DNA of 43,421 bases from Bdellovibrionales bacterium (GCA_947380295.1 CANCQK010000022.1:1-43421); one strand, 5' to 3'; numbered from the stretch's first letter, positions 33,672-42,743 are shown. The notes: generated by a model not told the origin, from the sequence alone. Translations and numbers: made by a program.

Positions 33672-34301
33672 ATGTTTACCGGAATTATTGAGGCCCAAGG
33701 TGTCATCACCCGACTCGAAAAACAATCAGACTCCCTCCAAATTACTCTACCCTGTCCCTTTGTGGACGTGGCACTGGGCGATAGCATAGCCGTGAACGGC
33801 GCCTGCCTGACTGTCGCCACGATTTTTTCACAATCTCCTGATTCCAGGACCTCTGAGACCTCCGACGTTCTATTTTTCATCAGCGCAGAGACGCTCGCTA
33901 AAACAAACCTAGACCAACTCAGAGAAGGCTCGTCCGTCAATCTGGAGCGCGCCCTCACCCTCAACACACGCCTCTCTGGCCACCTTGTTCAAGGCCACGT
34001 AGACGGAAAAGCCCGACTCATCGAAGTCACCCCAGTGGGCGAGAGCTTCAAAATGAGATGGCAACTTCCGGCCTCACTTTCGCGTTATTGTATTTCTAAG
34101 GGTTCGATTACATTAAATGGAGTGAGCCTGACCATCAACCAACTGGACGACAAGCGCCACGAGTTTGAGATCATGGTCATTCCGCACACCTGGACCCATA
34201 CCAATCTTTCCCGCCTTCAACCCGGCGACGAAGTGAACCTTGAAGTAGACCTTTTAGCCAAATACGTGGAGCGCCTATGCCAACCCTCAATGCAGCCTTA
34301 G
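33672..34301 (+). CDS. ribE: Riboflavin synthase alpha subunit
   Basis: Dismutates two 6,7-dimethyl-8-ribityllumazine molecules to riboflavin. The 209-residue protein shows two tandem lumazine-binding repeats: the first starts MFTGIIEAQGVITRLE with DSIAVNGACLTV; the second has GHLVQGHVDGKARL, SKGSITLNGVSLTIN and VIPHTWTHTNLS. GAAGGAG lies before the ATG. It is the first gene of the rib operon; the next gene starts within its last 25 bases. No FMN riboswitch was seen upstream. Confidence 0.96.
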   Translation: MFTGIIEAQGVITRLEKQSDSLQITLPCPFVDVALGDSIAVNGACLTVATIFSQSPDSRTSETSDVLFFISAETLAKTNLDQLREGSSVNLERALTLNTRLSGHLVQGHVDGKARLIEVTPVGESFKMRWQLPASLSRYCISKGSITLNGVSLTINQLDDKRHEFEIMVIPHTWTHTNLSRLQPGDEVNLEVDLLAKYVERLCQPSMQP

Positions 34302-35488
34302 AGGACTTACAGAACGGAAAAATGGTCATTCTCGTCGACGACGAGGATCGAGAAAACGAAGGAGATCTCGTTTTATCCGCCCAGCACGTGACTCCGGCGG
34401 CGATCAATTTTATGGCCACTCACGCCCGGGGCTTAATTTGCCTTTCCCTCAACTCCAGCCGGGCCGAGGAATTACAGCTCACCCCCATGGCACCGCGCAA
34501 CCAATCTCCCAAGCAAACGGCATTTACCATCTCAATCGAAGCCAAAGAAGGCGTCTCAACGGGAATTTCAGCGCACGACCGCGCTCACACCATCAGAACT
34601 GCAGTAGATCCGAACCGCGGAGCTTCTGACCTCATTTCTCCTGGCCATATTTTCCCACTCAAAGCGCAAGACGGCGGCGTACTCGTCCGAGCCGGACACA
34701 CTGAAGGATCCATTGACCTGGTCAAAATGGCAGGACTCCCCCCGGCTGCCGTGATCTGCGAAATCATGAACGAGGACGGCTCGATGGCTCGCCTCGATGA
34801 TCTCAAGGTTTTTGCTAAAAAATACGACCTAAAAATTGTGAGCATCAAAGAAGTCATCGCTCGGCGAATGGAGCGAGAGAGCCTCATTGAAGAAGTTGCG
34901 ACTGCTAAGATGCCAACTGAATTTTCTCAGGGCGAATTTGAAATGCGTGTCTTTCGCAGTCTGATTGACGGAACAGAACACGTCGCGCTCGTTCACGGCC
35001 CCATCCAAGATCCAGTCCTCGTTCGGGTTCACTCGGAATGCCTCACGGGCGATGCGTTTGGCTCCCTCCGGTGTGACTGCGGGCCTCAGCTGCACGCGGC
35101 AATGAAGCAAATCGGTGAGAGCAAAAGTGGAGTCCTCGTTTATATGAGACGCCACGAAGGTCGAGGAATTGGACTCGGAAACAAGATTAAGGCATACGCC
35201 CTTCAAGACCAGGGCATGGACACTGTGGAAGCTAACCATCACCTCGGTTTTCAAGCTGACTTAAGACACTACGGTCTCGGGGCTCAAATCCTCAAACACC
35301 TGGGCGTCAAACAACTCCGACTCCTGACGAACAACCCTAAAAAGGTCATCGGACTTGAGGGCTATGATCTCACCATTGTCGAGCAACTCCCCATCGAGAT
35401 GCCCACCAATCCACACAATCAAGCCTATCTTGAAACTAAAAAAGAAAAACTAGGACACACCCTCTCGCTTAAAAAAGAATCGGAGTAA
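34277..35488 (+). CDS. ribBA: Bifunctional DHBP synthase / GTP cyclohydrolase II
   Basis: A 403-residue fusion of both entry enzymes of riboflavin synthesis. The RibB part (1-205) has VDDEDRENEGDL, ARGLICLSL, HDRAHTIRTAVDP and HTEGSIDLVKMAGL. The RibA part (210-403) has the zinc cysteines in SECLTGDAFGSLRCDCG, RRHEGRGIGL, DTVEANHHLGFQADLR and LLTNNPKKVIGLEGY. Its 3' end includes EMPTNPHNQAYLETKKEKLGH, normal for the family. The ATG lies within ribE, which suggests translational coupling, and ribH follows after five bases. Confidence 0.96.
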   Translation: MPTLNAALEDLQNGKMVILVDDEDRENEGDLVLSAQHVTPAAINFMATHARGLICLSLNSSRAEELQLTPMAPRNQSPKQTAFTISIEAKEGVSTGISAHDRAHTIRTAVDPNRGASDLISPGHIFPLKAQDGGVLVRAGHTEGSIDLVKMAGLPPAAVICEIMNEDGSMARLDDLKVFAKKYDLKIVSIKEVIARRMERESLIEEVATAKMPTEFSQGEFEMRVFRSLIDGTEHVALVHGPIQDPVLVRVHSECLTGDAFGSLRCDCGPQLHAAMKQIGESKSGVLVYMRRHEGRGIGLGNKIKAYALQDQGMDTVEANHHLGFQADLRHYGLGAQILKHLGVKQLRLLTNNPKKVIGLEGYDLTIVEQLPIEMPTNPHNQAYLETKKEKLGHTLSLKKESE

Positions 35489-35493
35489 TTTTC

Positions 35494-35946
35494 ATGTCGC
35501 TTCGTTTTGCATTAGTCGTCAGTCAGTTTAACGATGAAATTTGTAACGGACTTAAGTCAGGCGCCCTGTCTTACCTCAAAGAAAACGGAATCGGAATTGC
35601 CTCACAAGACATGTACTCAGCCCCCGGTGCATTCGAGATTCCCCTCCTAGCACAAGCTCTCGCTAAGACCAAAAAGTATGCCGGAGTGATTTGCCTAGGT
35701 TGCGTCATCAAAGGAGACACGGCCCACTTTGAATTTATTAGTCTGGGTGCTACCGTTGGAATCATGCAAGCCATGCTTCATTCAGAAATCCCCATTAGCT
35801 TTGGGATCTTAACCACGTACACCGAAGAACAAGCCCGAGTTCGCAGCGCAACAGACTCAGCCCACGCTGCAGAAAATAAAGGCAAAGAAGCGGCTGCTGC
35901 TTGCTTGTCTGCCGCACGAACCCTGCAACAGATCGCAAAAACCTAA
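35494..35946 (+). CDS. ribH: 6,7-dimethyl-8-ribityllumazine synthase
   Basis: Condenses the RibA-pathway pyrimidine with dihydroxybutanone phosphate. 150 residues: ALVVSQFNDEI at the start, YSAPGAFEIPLLAQALA, GVICLGCVIKGDTAHFE and ISFGILTTYTEEQARVRS. The expected closing RAAENKGKEAA-like helix is present. It completes a ribE-ribBA-ribH operon that lacks ribD, which must lie elsewhere. In place of the usual His at the catalytic stretch, GDTAHFE supplies it. Confidence 0.96.
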   Translation: MSLRFALVVSQFNDEICNGLKSGALSYLKENGIGIASQDMYSAPGAFEIPLLAQALAKTKKYAGVICLGCVIKGDTAHFEFISLGATVGIMQAMLHSEIPISFGILTTYTEEQARVRSATDSAHAAENKGKEAAAACLSAARTLQQIAKT

Positions 35947-35975
35947 CACTCAATCCACTCAAGGAGAATTACGAG

Positions 35976-36950
35976 ATGGCTCCAACCGAATCGCATTCTC
36001 ACCCTCACGGACACGATCACCACGATCACGCCCACGCTGGAGGCGGACACGCCCACCATCACGGGGGAAAAGCGCCTGCTGCCATCGTCAAGGCGATGGT
36101 GATCACCATCCTATTTATGGTCGTAGAATTTGTGGGCGGCTGGTTTTCCAACAGCTTAGCGCTCATCTCAGATGCAGCTCACATGCTGACCGACGTGGGA
36201 GCCATGCTCTTGAGCCTTTTTGCCCTCTGGATTGCTCGACGTCCCATCACACCCTCGATGAGTTTTGGTTACCACCGCGCTGAGATTCTAGGCGCATTGA
36301 TCAGTGGCCTGATGATCTGGTTGATCTCTGGAGTTTTGATTTATGAAGCCATCATCAGGATGCAGTCCCCGCCCGAGGTTCAAGGCCCTATTGTTTTTGT
36401 AGTCGCCGTAATCGGCTTAATCGCCAATCTGGTGAGCATGTGGGTCATGCACCACGCAAAGGACGAGAATCTCAATGTCCGTGCCGCCTATTTGCACTTG
36501 CTGGCCGACTCCTTGGGCAGCGTCGGCGCCATTATTGCGGGTGCCGTGCTCTGGCTCACAGACTGGCGCCCCATCGACCCCATCATTACCATCGTTTTTG
36601 CAGGCCTGATGTTGGTCAGCTCCTGGGGCCTAGTCAAAGAGGCCATTGAGGTTTTGATGGAGTCCACTCCAGGCCACATCGATCCCGAACAGATCCAGAA
36701 AGAACTCCAAGCCCTACCCAACGTTCGCGAAGCTCATGACCTCCACATCTGGTCTGTTTCCAGCGGCCGTCTCGCCCTCAGCGTCCACCTCGTCACAGAC
36801 GCCCCTGAGACCGTTCTTCACGCTGCAAACGACCATTTAGAGCGGAACTACGGCATTGTCCACACCACCATCCAAGTCGAACACCCAGAGCAGTTCCAAT
36901 CAAAACGATGTTATGATTGTATGCCGCTTGAGTTGCGCACCAATCGATGA
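35976..36950 (+). CDS. CDF-family metal cation exporter (zinc/cobalt type)
   Basis: A 324-residue inner-membrane exporter that swaps protons for Zn, Co or Cd ions. The N-terminal His/Gly/Asp-rich tail (residues 7-30) likely binds metal. Six helices follow, with metal-site motifs SDAAHMLTDVGAM (helix 2) and HLLADSLGSVGAI (helix 5), and a C-terminal ferredoxin-like cytoplasmic domain with HDLHIWSVSSGRLALSVHL. AAGGAG (35961-35966) fixes the ATG at 35976; the longer frame from 35901 lies in ribH. It follows ribH by 29 bases and may belong to the same transcript. Confidence 0.93.
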   Translation: MAPTESHSHPHGHDHHDHAHAGGGHAHHHGGKAPAAIVKAMVITILFMVVEFVGGWFSNSLALISDAAHMLTDVGAMLLSLFALWIARRPITPSMSFGYHRAEILGALISGLMIWLISGVLIYEAIIRMQSPPEVQGPIVFVVAVIGLIANLVSMWVMHHAKDENLNVRAAYLHLLADSLGSVGAIIAGAVLWLTDWRPIDPIITIVFAGLMLVSSWGLVKEAIEVLMESTPGHIDPEQIQKELQALPNVREAHDLHIWSVSSGRLALSVHLVTDAPETVLHAANDHLERNYGIVHTTIQVEHPEQFQSKRCYDCMPLELRTNR

Positions 36951-36966
36951 TAAGTATCCCCTCAAC

Positions 36967-37043
36967 GCACCCGTAGCTCAGTTGGATAGAGTAGCTGGCT
37001 TCGAACCAGTTGGTCGGGAGTTCGAATCTCTCCGGGTGCGCCA
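36967..37043 (+). tRNA. tRNA-Arg, anticodon TCG
   Basis: 77 bases with encoded CCA. Acceptor stem GCACCCG/CGGGTGC pairs perfectly, with discriminator G and CCA at 37041-37043. The D arm is GCTC/GAGT, the anticodon stem GCTGG/CCAGT with loop CTTCGAA, anticodon TCG reading CGA, and the T arm GGGAG/CTCTC with TTCGAAT. CGA is common in the window's genes, in line with a dedicated tRNA. It lies between the CDF gene and the convergent MFS-acyltransferase gene. Confidence 0.97.
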
Positions 37044-37060
37044 TTCTTTAATCAAATAAA

Positions 37061-38935
37061 TCAATCAGAACACATCGCAAGCTCCCGGACCTTCAACTCT
37101 AAACTCGAAGCAGTCGCCAGTTCCGGCTCCAATACCGAGCCTACCCTCAACTCAACGGGGTGCCAGAGCTTTCGCTTGAGGCGGGCTTTTACCCGAGAAC
37201 CCGAATGACTAAACATACTTCCCCAAAGCCCCTTGAGCGCCATCGGCACAACAGGAACGGGGTTATTTTCCAGAATAACCTCAATCCCCCGCTTAAACTC
37301 CTGAATCTCACCATCTCGAGTCAGACTACCCTCTGGAAATAGGCAAATCAGCTCGCCTTGACTGAGGGCATCAGAAATCTCCACAAATGCCCGCTCCAGA
37401 ATGCGCCGATCTTCGTTTCTTCCGGCAATCAAAATAACGCCAGCATGTTTGATTAAAGTCCTAAAAATGGGAATCTTGGCAAACTTGTACCACATCACAA
37501 ATCGGACTGGCCGCCTGACCAGTCCGAAAACGATGAGCCAGTCAACAAAACTGCTGTGATTACAAACTAAAATTGCAGGACCATCCTGAGGAATTTTCTT
37601 TTCGCCTTGAATCTGAACACGATAAAAACAATGAGATAAAGTCCAAGCTAAAAATCTCAGCGTAAACTCTGGTACCAAAGAATAGATATAAACAGCCACA
37701 GCAAGATTAAGAACTGAGAAAATCACCAAAATCATCGCGATCGAAACTTTCAACTGATAGAGCCCCATCAGAAAGACAGATCCCATCACCATAAATAAAG
37801 AATTCACGATATTGTTAACACCGATCACTCGGGAACGATTTTCGCGATCACTTCTCTGCTGAACTAAAGTATAAAGCGGCACTGAGAAAAAACCAGCTGA
37901 TACAGCGACCCCAAAGAGATCTAAAAAAATACGTATCGACTGAGAGTGAGACCAAAAACCATAAATGCCAACCTGAACAGGAGACGTCTCCCAAGCCGAC
38001 AAAACCCAGGCAAGATCTAAAAGAAAGCAACTCATGCCGAGCGCACCAAAGGGAACCAAACCCATTTCAACCTGATCAGAAGAAACTTTTTCACAGAAAA
38101 TAGAACCGACCGCTACCCCAATAGAAAACGCAGCCAAAAAAACGGTAACCACTGGCTCACTACCATGAATCACATGCGTAGCAATGATAGGTAATAAGCT
38201 TAAGATCACAGCACCCAAAAGCCAGAACCAAGAAATCCCCAGAACCACATGAAACAAAGACCGGTTCTCACGGCACTTCTTTAACTCTTTCCAAGTCGGG
38301 CGCCAGGGATTAAAGTCGAGCCGAAGTCCAGGAGCAGCGGCCCGGATCGAAGGCACCGCTCGACTACTTAAGTAACCTGACACGCTGACAGCAAAAAGAA
38401 CTCCAATGATCAGATACACACCACCTGAAATTGAAATCAGATAGCTTCCACACATCGTGCCCATCAGGATCGCTAGGAAGGTCCCCAACTCGATATAGGC
38501 ATTGGCTGTCACTAGGCGCTCTTCACTGATCAGCTCAGGCAAAGCACTGTATTTCACTGGACCAAAAAAAGCTGAGTGCAATCCCATGAGAAAGAGCACA
38601 AAAAATAGGAGGACATAATTTCCGAGATAGAATCCTAGCCCAGCCAAGACCATAATCAAAATCTCGGCCAGCTTAATTCCTTGAATTATCTTAGATTTGT
38701 CATATTTATCAGCCAATTGACCGGCAAGAGCTGAAAATAGAAAATAAGGAAAAATAAAAACCAATGTAGAAAATGACACTAAAGACTCTGACTTAAGACC
38801 GCAAAGCTCGACCCCGCGAAAGACCAAGAGAACGACCAAAGCATTTTTCAATACATTGTCATTGAGTGCCCCGAAAAACTGCGTCCACATCAATGGTGCG
38901 AAACGCCTATCATGAAACATCATGGAAACAGCCAT
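37061..38935 (-). CDS. MFS transporter fused to 1-acylglycerol-3-phosphate acyltransferase (LplT-PlsC type)
   Basis: A 624-residue two-domain membrane protein. Residues 1-425 form an MFS transporter of the LplT lysophospholipid-importer kind (MWTQFFGALNDNVLKNAL at 16-33, about twelve helices). Residues 430-624 form a PlsC acyltransferase with catalytic HSSFVD (460-465) and FPEGSLTRDGEIQEFKRG (533-550). This suggests lysophospholipid flipping plus re-acylation, or a salvage role. The acyl-ACP synthetase domain found in larger Aas-like fusions is missing. A strong site GGAGGAG precedes the ATG. A promoter-like 43-bp repeat lies about 60 bases upstream. Confidence 0.9.
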   Translation of the reverse strand: MAVSMMFHDRRFAPLMWTQFFGALNDNVLKNALVVLLVFRGVELCGLKSESLVSFSTLVFIFPYFLFSALAGQLADKYDKSKIIQGIKLAEILIMVLAGLGFYLGNYVLLFFVLFLMGLHSAFFGPVKYSALPELISEERLVTANAYIELGTFLAILMGTMCGSYLISISGGVYLIIGVLFAVSVSGYLSSRAVPSIRAAAPGLRLDFNPWRPTWKELKKCRENRSLFHVVLGISWFWLLGAVILSLLPIIATHVIHGSEPVVTVFLAAFSIGVAVGSIFCEKVSSDQVEMGLVPFGALGMSCFLLDLAWVLSAWETSPVQVGIYGFWSHSQSIRIFLDLFGVAVSAGFFSVPLYTLVQQRSDRENRSRVIGVNNIVNSLFMVMGSVFLMGLYQLKVSIAMILVIFSVLNLAVAVYIYSLVPEFTLRFLAWTLSHCFYRVQIQGEKKIPQDGPAILVCNHSSFVDWLIVFGLVRRPVRFVMWYKFAKIPIFRTLIKHAGVILIAGRNEDRRILERAFVEISDALSQGELICLFPEGSLTRDGEIQEFKRGIEVILENNPVPVVPMALKGLWGSMFSHSGSRVKARLKRKLWHPVELRVGSVLEPELATASSLELKVRELAMCSD

Positions 38936-38996
38936 GGAAGAACTCCTCCGTTCAGATCAATTCTAGTTTTCAGGTTTTAATCTTGAATTCACCTAA

Positions 38997-39039
38997 TTAA
39001 ACAAAGTAATCGCCCGCGGAAAATAATGCAAGACACCTC
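38997..39039 (-). repeat. 43-bp direct repeat copy A, with embedded promoter-like boxes
   Basis: Matches 41694-41736 at 38 of 43 positions, with no gaps. Read on the minus strand it holds a -35-like TTGCAT (39031-39026), 17 bases, then TACTTT (39008-39003), upstream of the MFS-acyltransferase gene. Similarity stops sharply at both ends. Confidence 0.85.
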
Positions 39040-39144
39040 TAGGTTTGTCATTTTTTCGATTACCAAATCAGCCCGGTGAAGGTTGCCTTTTTTTATTAAT
39101 TCGTATCAGCGCGCTAGTTGGGAAGAAGCTGAGCAAACAACAGA

Positions 39145-40013
39145 GTGAGCCTGTCTTCTCTACTGCACACCGATCTCACCTTGAGTTCAGTTGTGGGAGC
39201 TGTCGGGGCACTGGAACTGTTCACAGCGCTGCTGCACCCTGAGTTCTCGAGGGTGCTGGGTGTGATTCTGGTTTATACCTTCATCTTTTTTAGTCCCGTT
39301 TTTGTATTTTATCGGTATCGCTATTTAGCAAGTCGTACATCCTGGCGTGGATTGATCTTTAAGTTGTCCGGGAGTCCTTGGAAATTTTTTTGGATTTATC
39401 TCAGCCTTGACTCTAGGTTGGTACCTGCCATTTTATAAGGTTGCTTTAGATCGAGCGATTTTTCCTCATCTGAGTTACGGCAATCAAAATTTTAGTTATG
39501 ACGAACAAGCAAAAGACCTTCTCAAAAAGTTTGCTGCGATGTGGTTTTTGATTCCTGTCCTGATCATCAGTGGCTTTGGGACAGCATTTGGATTTTTTTT
39601 TGCTGCGTGCCTCAGGCTTGACTGCTCAGGCTTGGATGGTTAAAGCATTCATTCCGTTATTTATTTTTTTAGTTATTTTATTCTATTTTGTTATCTGTGC
39701 TTTAGTTTATCGGTACTTTGTTCAGGCATCAAACTACAAAATCAGCCGAGTTTCGCTTGGAAACATTCGATTTGAAGGTAAAATTCCATTCTGGACGTCG
39801 GTGTTTAGGCTCATTCTTAACTCAGTTTTGATCGTTTGTTCTCTGAGCTTTTCGATTCCATGGGTAATTCAGGATCGGATCAAGTTTTACTTTAAGCACG
39901 TCACTCTGCTGGGGTCGCTCGATTTTTCAAAGGCCCAGCGGGGCGAAGGCTCATCTACCGGTGCGGCGGTGGACGTTGTGGGCGACTTCCTGGGGATTGG
40001 CTCGGAGTTTTAG
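39145..40013 (+). pseudogene. DUF898 (YjgN-like) membrane protein, frameshifted
   Basis: Three overlapping frames join into one DUF898-like protein. Frame one gives RYRYLASRTSWRGL up to SPWKFF; frame two continues GFISALTLGWYLPFYK up to GTAFGFF; frame three continues LLRASGLTAQAWMVKA to the stop at 40013. Both junctions sit in T runs (T7 at 39385-39391, T9 at 39593-39601), and each needs one base fewer. The GTG start at 39145 is uncertain, and the usual N-terminal half of the family is not evident. DUF898 genes are often next to an M48 protease gene, as here. A sequencing error in T runs could explain these two breaks, but the next gene shows true decay. Confidence 0.75.
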
Positions 40014-40023
40014 GAGTAGTCTC

Positions 40024-41044
40024 ATGTTGAAGCTTACTGAGTTGCTAAAGCCGGGTCAGCTTTTGATTCAAGGTAGTCTAAACTGGCCCGTCCAATGGGT
40101 TAATAGTCGAAGTGCTGAGGTAAAGGACGGAGATCTTCGTGCGATGGTTGGGGCTGGAGCGGTAAAACTCCAGTTGATCCAATTGGGCAGTGGAGATTTG
40201 ATTTTGGAAAGTCGTGCTATTGATGTTGAAATTGACTTTACAGCGACCGATTTGATCACTGTGACTTTCGCAGGGCACCCAGGTTTGGTAGTTCAAGTGC
40301 AGTCACCTGAATTTGGACGCTGGCTAGCGTCTGGCTGAATTCCAGAAAGGATCAAATCGAAATCTCCTTGCCTATTTCGTGGGTGCGGCCGCTGTCGTTG
40401 CAGGCGTCTACTTTGGCTCTGTTCCGAATTCCTATCAACTAGCCAGCGTGATGCCGCAGAATTGGGCTGATGCAATTTCTGCCGATACCATCAAGCAGTT
40501 TGACTCTAAAGCAAATGATGCTCCCAAAGTTCTGGCGACCTTGAATCGTATTTTGGTTCGCTTGGTGGGACGCGAGGAGTCAAAAAACTATACGATGTCT
40601 GTGACGAATGATGCATTTGTGAACGCCTTTGCTCTGCCGAGTGGCAATATCTATTTTACGAAAGAGTTTTTGCTTCAGGCGTCGAATGGGGAAGAGATCG
40701 CAGGCGTCCTTGCCCATGAAGTTCAGCACGTAATCCAGCGATATTCCGCTGCTCGTTTGTTGCGGGAAAAAGTCTTAGGGCTCGTTGCACAAGCTACCTT
40801 CGGAGGAGCAAATTCGGGTACCTGGGCCAAGCTTTTAGGTACGCTTAAGTTTTCTCGCGAAGACGAAGCCAATGCAGATCGTGGTGCAGTTCCGATGTTG
40901 GATCAGGCCGTTGGGTCGGCCGAGGTGAGTCAGGATTTTCTTTACCGCGGAAATCTTTAGGGTCGCAGCAAGGGGCATGAAGCTCTCGCTTCTGCAGCCT
41001 AGGCAGTTAGTCATATCAATGGCGAAGACACGAGCAAAGTAGAA
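40024..41044 (+). pseudogene. M48-family zinc metalloprotease, frameshifted with internal stops
   Basis: The N-terminal part runs from ATG 40024 to 40338; a one-base shift near 40330 moves into the frame EFQKGSNRNLLAYFVGAAAV, a membrane helix that leads to the protease domain. The zinc motif HEVQH and a downstream ligand stretch REDEANADRGAV are intact. The frame then meets TAG at 40958-40960, followed by GRSKGHEALASAA, a second TAG at 41000-41002, and SHINGED, which resembles the usual SHPNTED end. One frameshift outside any homopolymer plus two stops argue for a real pseudogene. Pairs with the decayed DUF898 gene. Confidence 0.8.
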
Positions 41045-41596
41045 TCAAAAATAGAATCGAATCCCCAAATCTCCCTGCATAAATCCCTGAGTGCTGGGCA
41101 GAATCGAGATCCCCGGAGCTATTTCAAGAAAGACGCCGAGAGGAGGGGAAGATGGCCTCCACTCGATGCCTAGTGGAATTCTGACTCCAAATACAGTACT
41201 TCCCGTAGCGCCTCCAAAAGCGGTTCTAAACTGAAAAGACTGATCAGCTATACCCAGAACCCCACCGACACCTACATAGGGAGTGACGTTGGATAGAAAG
41301 GTAGAGGAGGTGTGAAAAGCGTGAGGGAAGGTAAATAAGTAATCAGCAAGTATCAAGAAATAGCTTTTATCGGAACGAGCCAGACCGAAGTCAACGGATC
41401 TCTTGGAGCTTAAGTTGAGTCTCCCGGAGATCCCCGTCGGCTCCCCAAGCATAATCCCTAAACCAAACTCATTCTCCCTTCCAGTCTCCGCGGCACATGC
41501 CTGCTTGGATAAAGGCGATAGAAGGCAAGTCAAACTGAGCAATCCTGCGCTGACTAGGAATTGAGTCCGTTTACGAGCAGCCTTTAGAATACCCAT
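41045..41596 (-). CDS. Outer-membrane beta-barrel-like protein
   Basis: 183 residues with a signal peptide (basic LKAARKRTQ, hydrophobic core, cleavage near ACAAETG) and a mature part of short alternating strands (EFGLGIMLGEPTGISGRLNL ... VTPYVGVGGVLGI). It ends in GIRFYF, the terminal aromatic expected for outer-membrane barrels assembled by BAM. Similar small proteins are common in deltaproteobacterial genomes, and the role is unknown. It runs into the end of the M48 pseudogene on the other strand. Repeat copy B, with promoter-like boxes, lies about 100 bases upstream. No clear ribosome site. Confidence 0.7.
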   Translation of the reverse strand: MGILKAARKRTQFLVSAGLLSLTCLLSPLSKQACAAETGRENEFGLGIMLGEPTGISGRLNLSSKRSVDFGLARSDKSYFLILADYLFTFPHAFHTSSTFLSNVTPYVGVGGVLGIADQSFQFRTAFGGATGSTVFGVRIPLGIEWRPSSPPLGVFLEIAPGISILPSTQGFMQGDLGIRFYF

Positions 41597-41665
41597 ATTA
41601 CAGAGATCAACTGCAGAAATGGGGCCGCATTTCTGTCGATTTCACCGAAAAAGTGGGACCCAGAT

Positions 41666-41684
41666 GGGGACAGAGCATGATTTT
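41666..41684 (+). repeat. Short repeat GGGGACAGAGCATGATTTT (copy 1)
   Basis: Resembles 42884-42902 (GGGGACGGAGCCAATTTTT). Similar GGGGAC-GAGC strings are common near REP-type elements in many genomes, from memory only. No transposase is near. Confidence 0.4.
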
Positions 41685-41693
41685 GCCCGGTTC

Positions 41694-41736
41694 TTAAACA
41701 AAGTAATCACCCGCGAAAATTAACGCAAGATACCTC
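41694..41736 (-). repeat. 43-bp direct repeat copy B, with embedded promoter-like boxes
   Basis: Same orientation as copy A at 38997-39039, 38 of 43 identical. Minus-strand boxes: TTGCGT (41728-41723), 17 bases, TACTTT (41705-41700), about 100 bases before the outer-membrane protein start. Confidence 0.85.
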
Positions 41737-41766
41737 GTATTGACTCAGTAGCGACTCTGACCGGTG

Positions 41767-41797
41767 GATGAATCATTTCTGATCTAGATGATTCATC
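41767..41797. promoter_or_regulatory. 10-bp perfect inverted repeat upstream of the DUF1275 gene
   Basis: GATGAATCAT (41767-41776), 11-base spacer, ATGATTCATC (41788-41797). It lies between the divergent outer-membrane protein and DUF1275 genes. It could be an operator; it is not GC-rich and has no T run, so a terminator is less likely. Confidence 0.5.
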
Positions 41798-41987
41798 TTA
41801 TCCATTCACTTGATCATTCAGTTGTACATAAAAATTGAGAACGTTGAATTTCATCTCCTTTTCTCCAGTAGGACAGGCCTAGATAGGCTTGATGGAGCGG
41901 TGTGGTGATTCCCAGCTAGACGACATTCATGATGTTTAAGTGCATTTAATGACGGTGAGTGCTACTATTCATCATAGGGGTATTCAC

Positions 41988-42743
41988 ATGTTCAAACAGC
42001 GACTCAGCGACACCTCGTCCTTTAATACAATCATTCACTGGTACTTATTAAGCTTTAACGCAGGCAGTATTAACGCGGGGGGCTTTCTAGCCACGGGAAA
42101 ATTTGTCAGCCATGTCACAGGATTCGCAACTCTGTTCGGGGTCGATTTTATCGATGACCGACCCGAATCAGCAGTCGGGATTCTCTCCGTCCCGCTCTTC
42201 TTTCTCTTGGGATCATTCATTTCAGGAATGCTCATTGATCGCCCGATCCATCTCAAGAAGCGACCCCATTTTGACTATGTCATGGGTCTGAGCGCTCTTT
42301 GTCTTTTTGCCGCAGCAGGAGGTGGGATCATTATTCTTTCGCACTTAGCAAGATTCGGTCAACTTTTCAAACTTGAGCAAGTCTATGTTCTCCTTGCTCT
42401 GCTCTGCCTCGCATGCGGCCTTCAAAACGGGGCTGTCACCAGCGGATCAGGAAGCACTATCCGAACTACCCATCTGACAGGTATTACTACCGATTTAGGA
42501 CTGGGCCTGGCACGCATCGTTACTCACCGAAACAACCCGAGTCACCTCCACAGAGAGACTCGCATTAACTTAGTTCGCCTTGGATCAATTCTAGCGTTTG
42601 TATTTGGTTCTGCTCTGGGCACCTGGTTCTTTATTCAACTCGGTTATCGCGGATTTATCATTCCTGGCCTCATCTCGACCTACGCGGCTTGGCATGGGAG
42701 AAAAGAAAAACACGCAGCCCATAAGGAACAACTGAGTATTTAA
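41988..42743 (+). CDS. DUF1275 (YoaK-like) membrane protein
   Basis: 251 residues, six predicted hydrophobic segments. Family blocks: NAGSINAGGFLATGKFVSHVTGFAT near the N-terminus and ACGLQNGAVTSGSGSTIRTTHLTGITTDLG in the second half. Function is not known; members are thought to be inner-membrane transporters. I choose ATG 41988 since AGGGG (41976-41980) lies seven bases before; the frame is open from a GTG at 41940. Similar short repeats lie on both sides of the gene (41666-41684 and 42884-42902), which may mark a moved segment. Confidence 0.87.
   Translation: MFKQRLSDTSSFNTIIHWYLLSFNAGSINAGGFLATGKFVSHVTGFATLFGVDFIDDRPESAVGILSVPLFFLLGSFISGMLIDRPIHLKKRPHFDYVMGLSALCLFAAAGGGIIILSHLARFGQLFKLEQVYVLLALLCLACGLQNGAVTSGSGSTIRTTHLTGITTDLGLGLARIVTHRNNPSHLHRETRINLVRLGSILAFVFGSALGTWFFIQLGYRGFIIPGLISTYAAWHGRKEKHAAHKEQLSI

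Noticed and set aside
33575..33967. 130-residue minus-strand frame over ribE
   Set aside because: Antisense shadow of the conserved riboflavin synthase.
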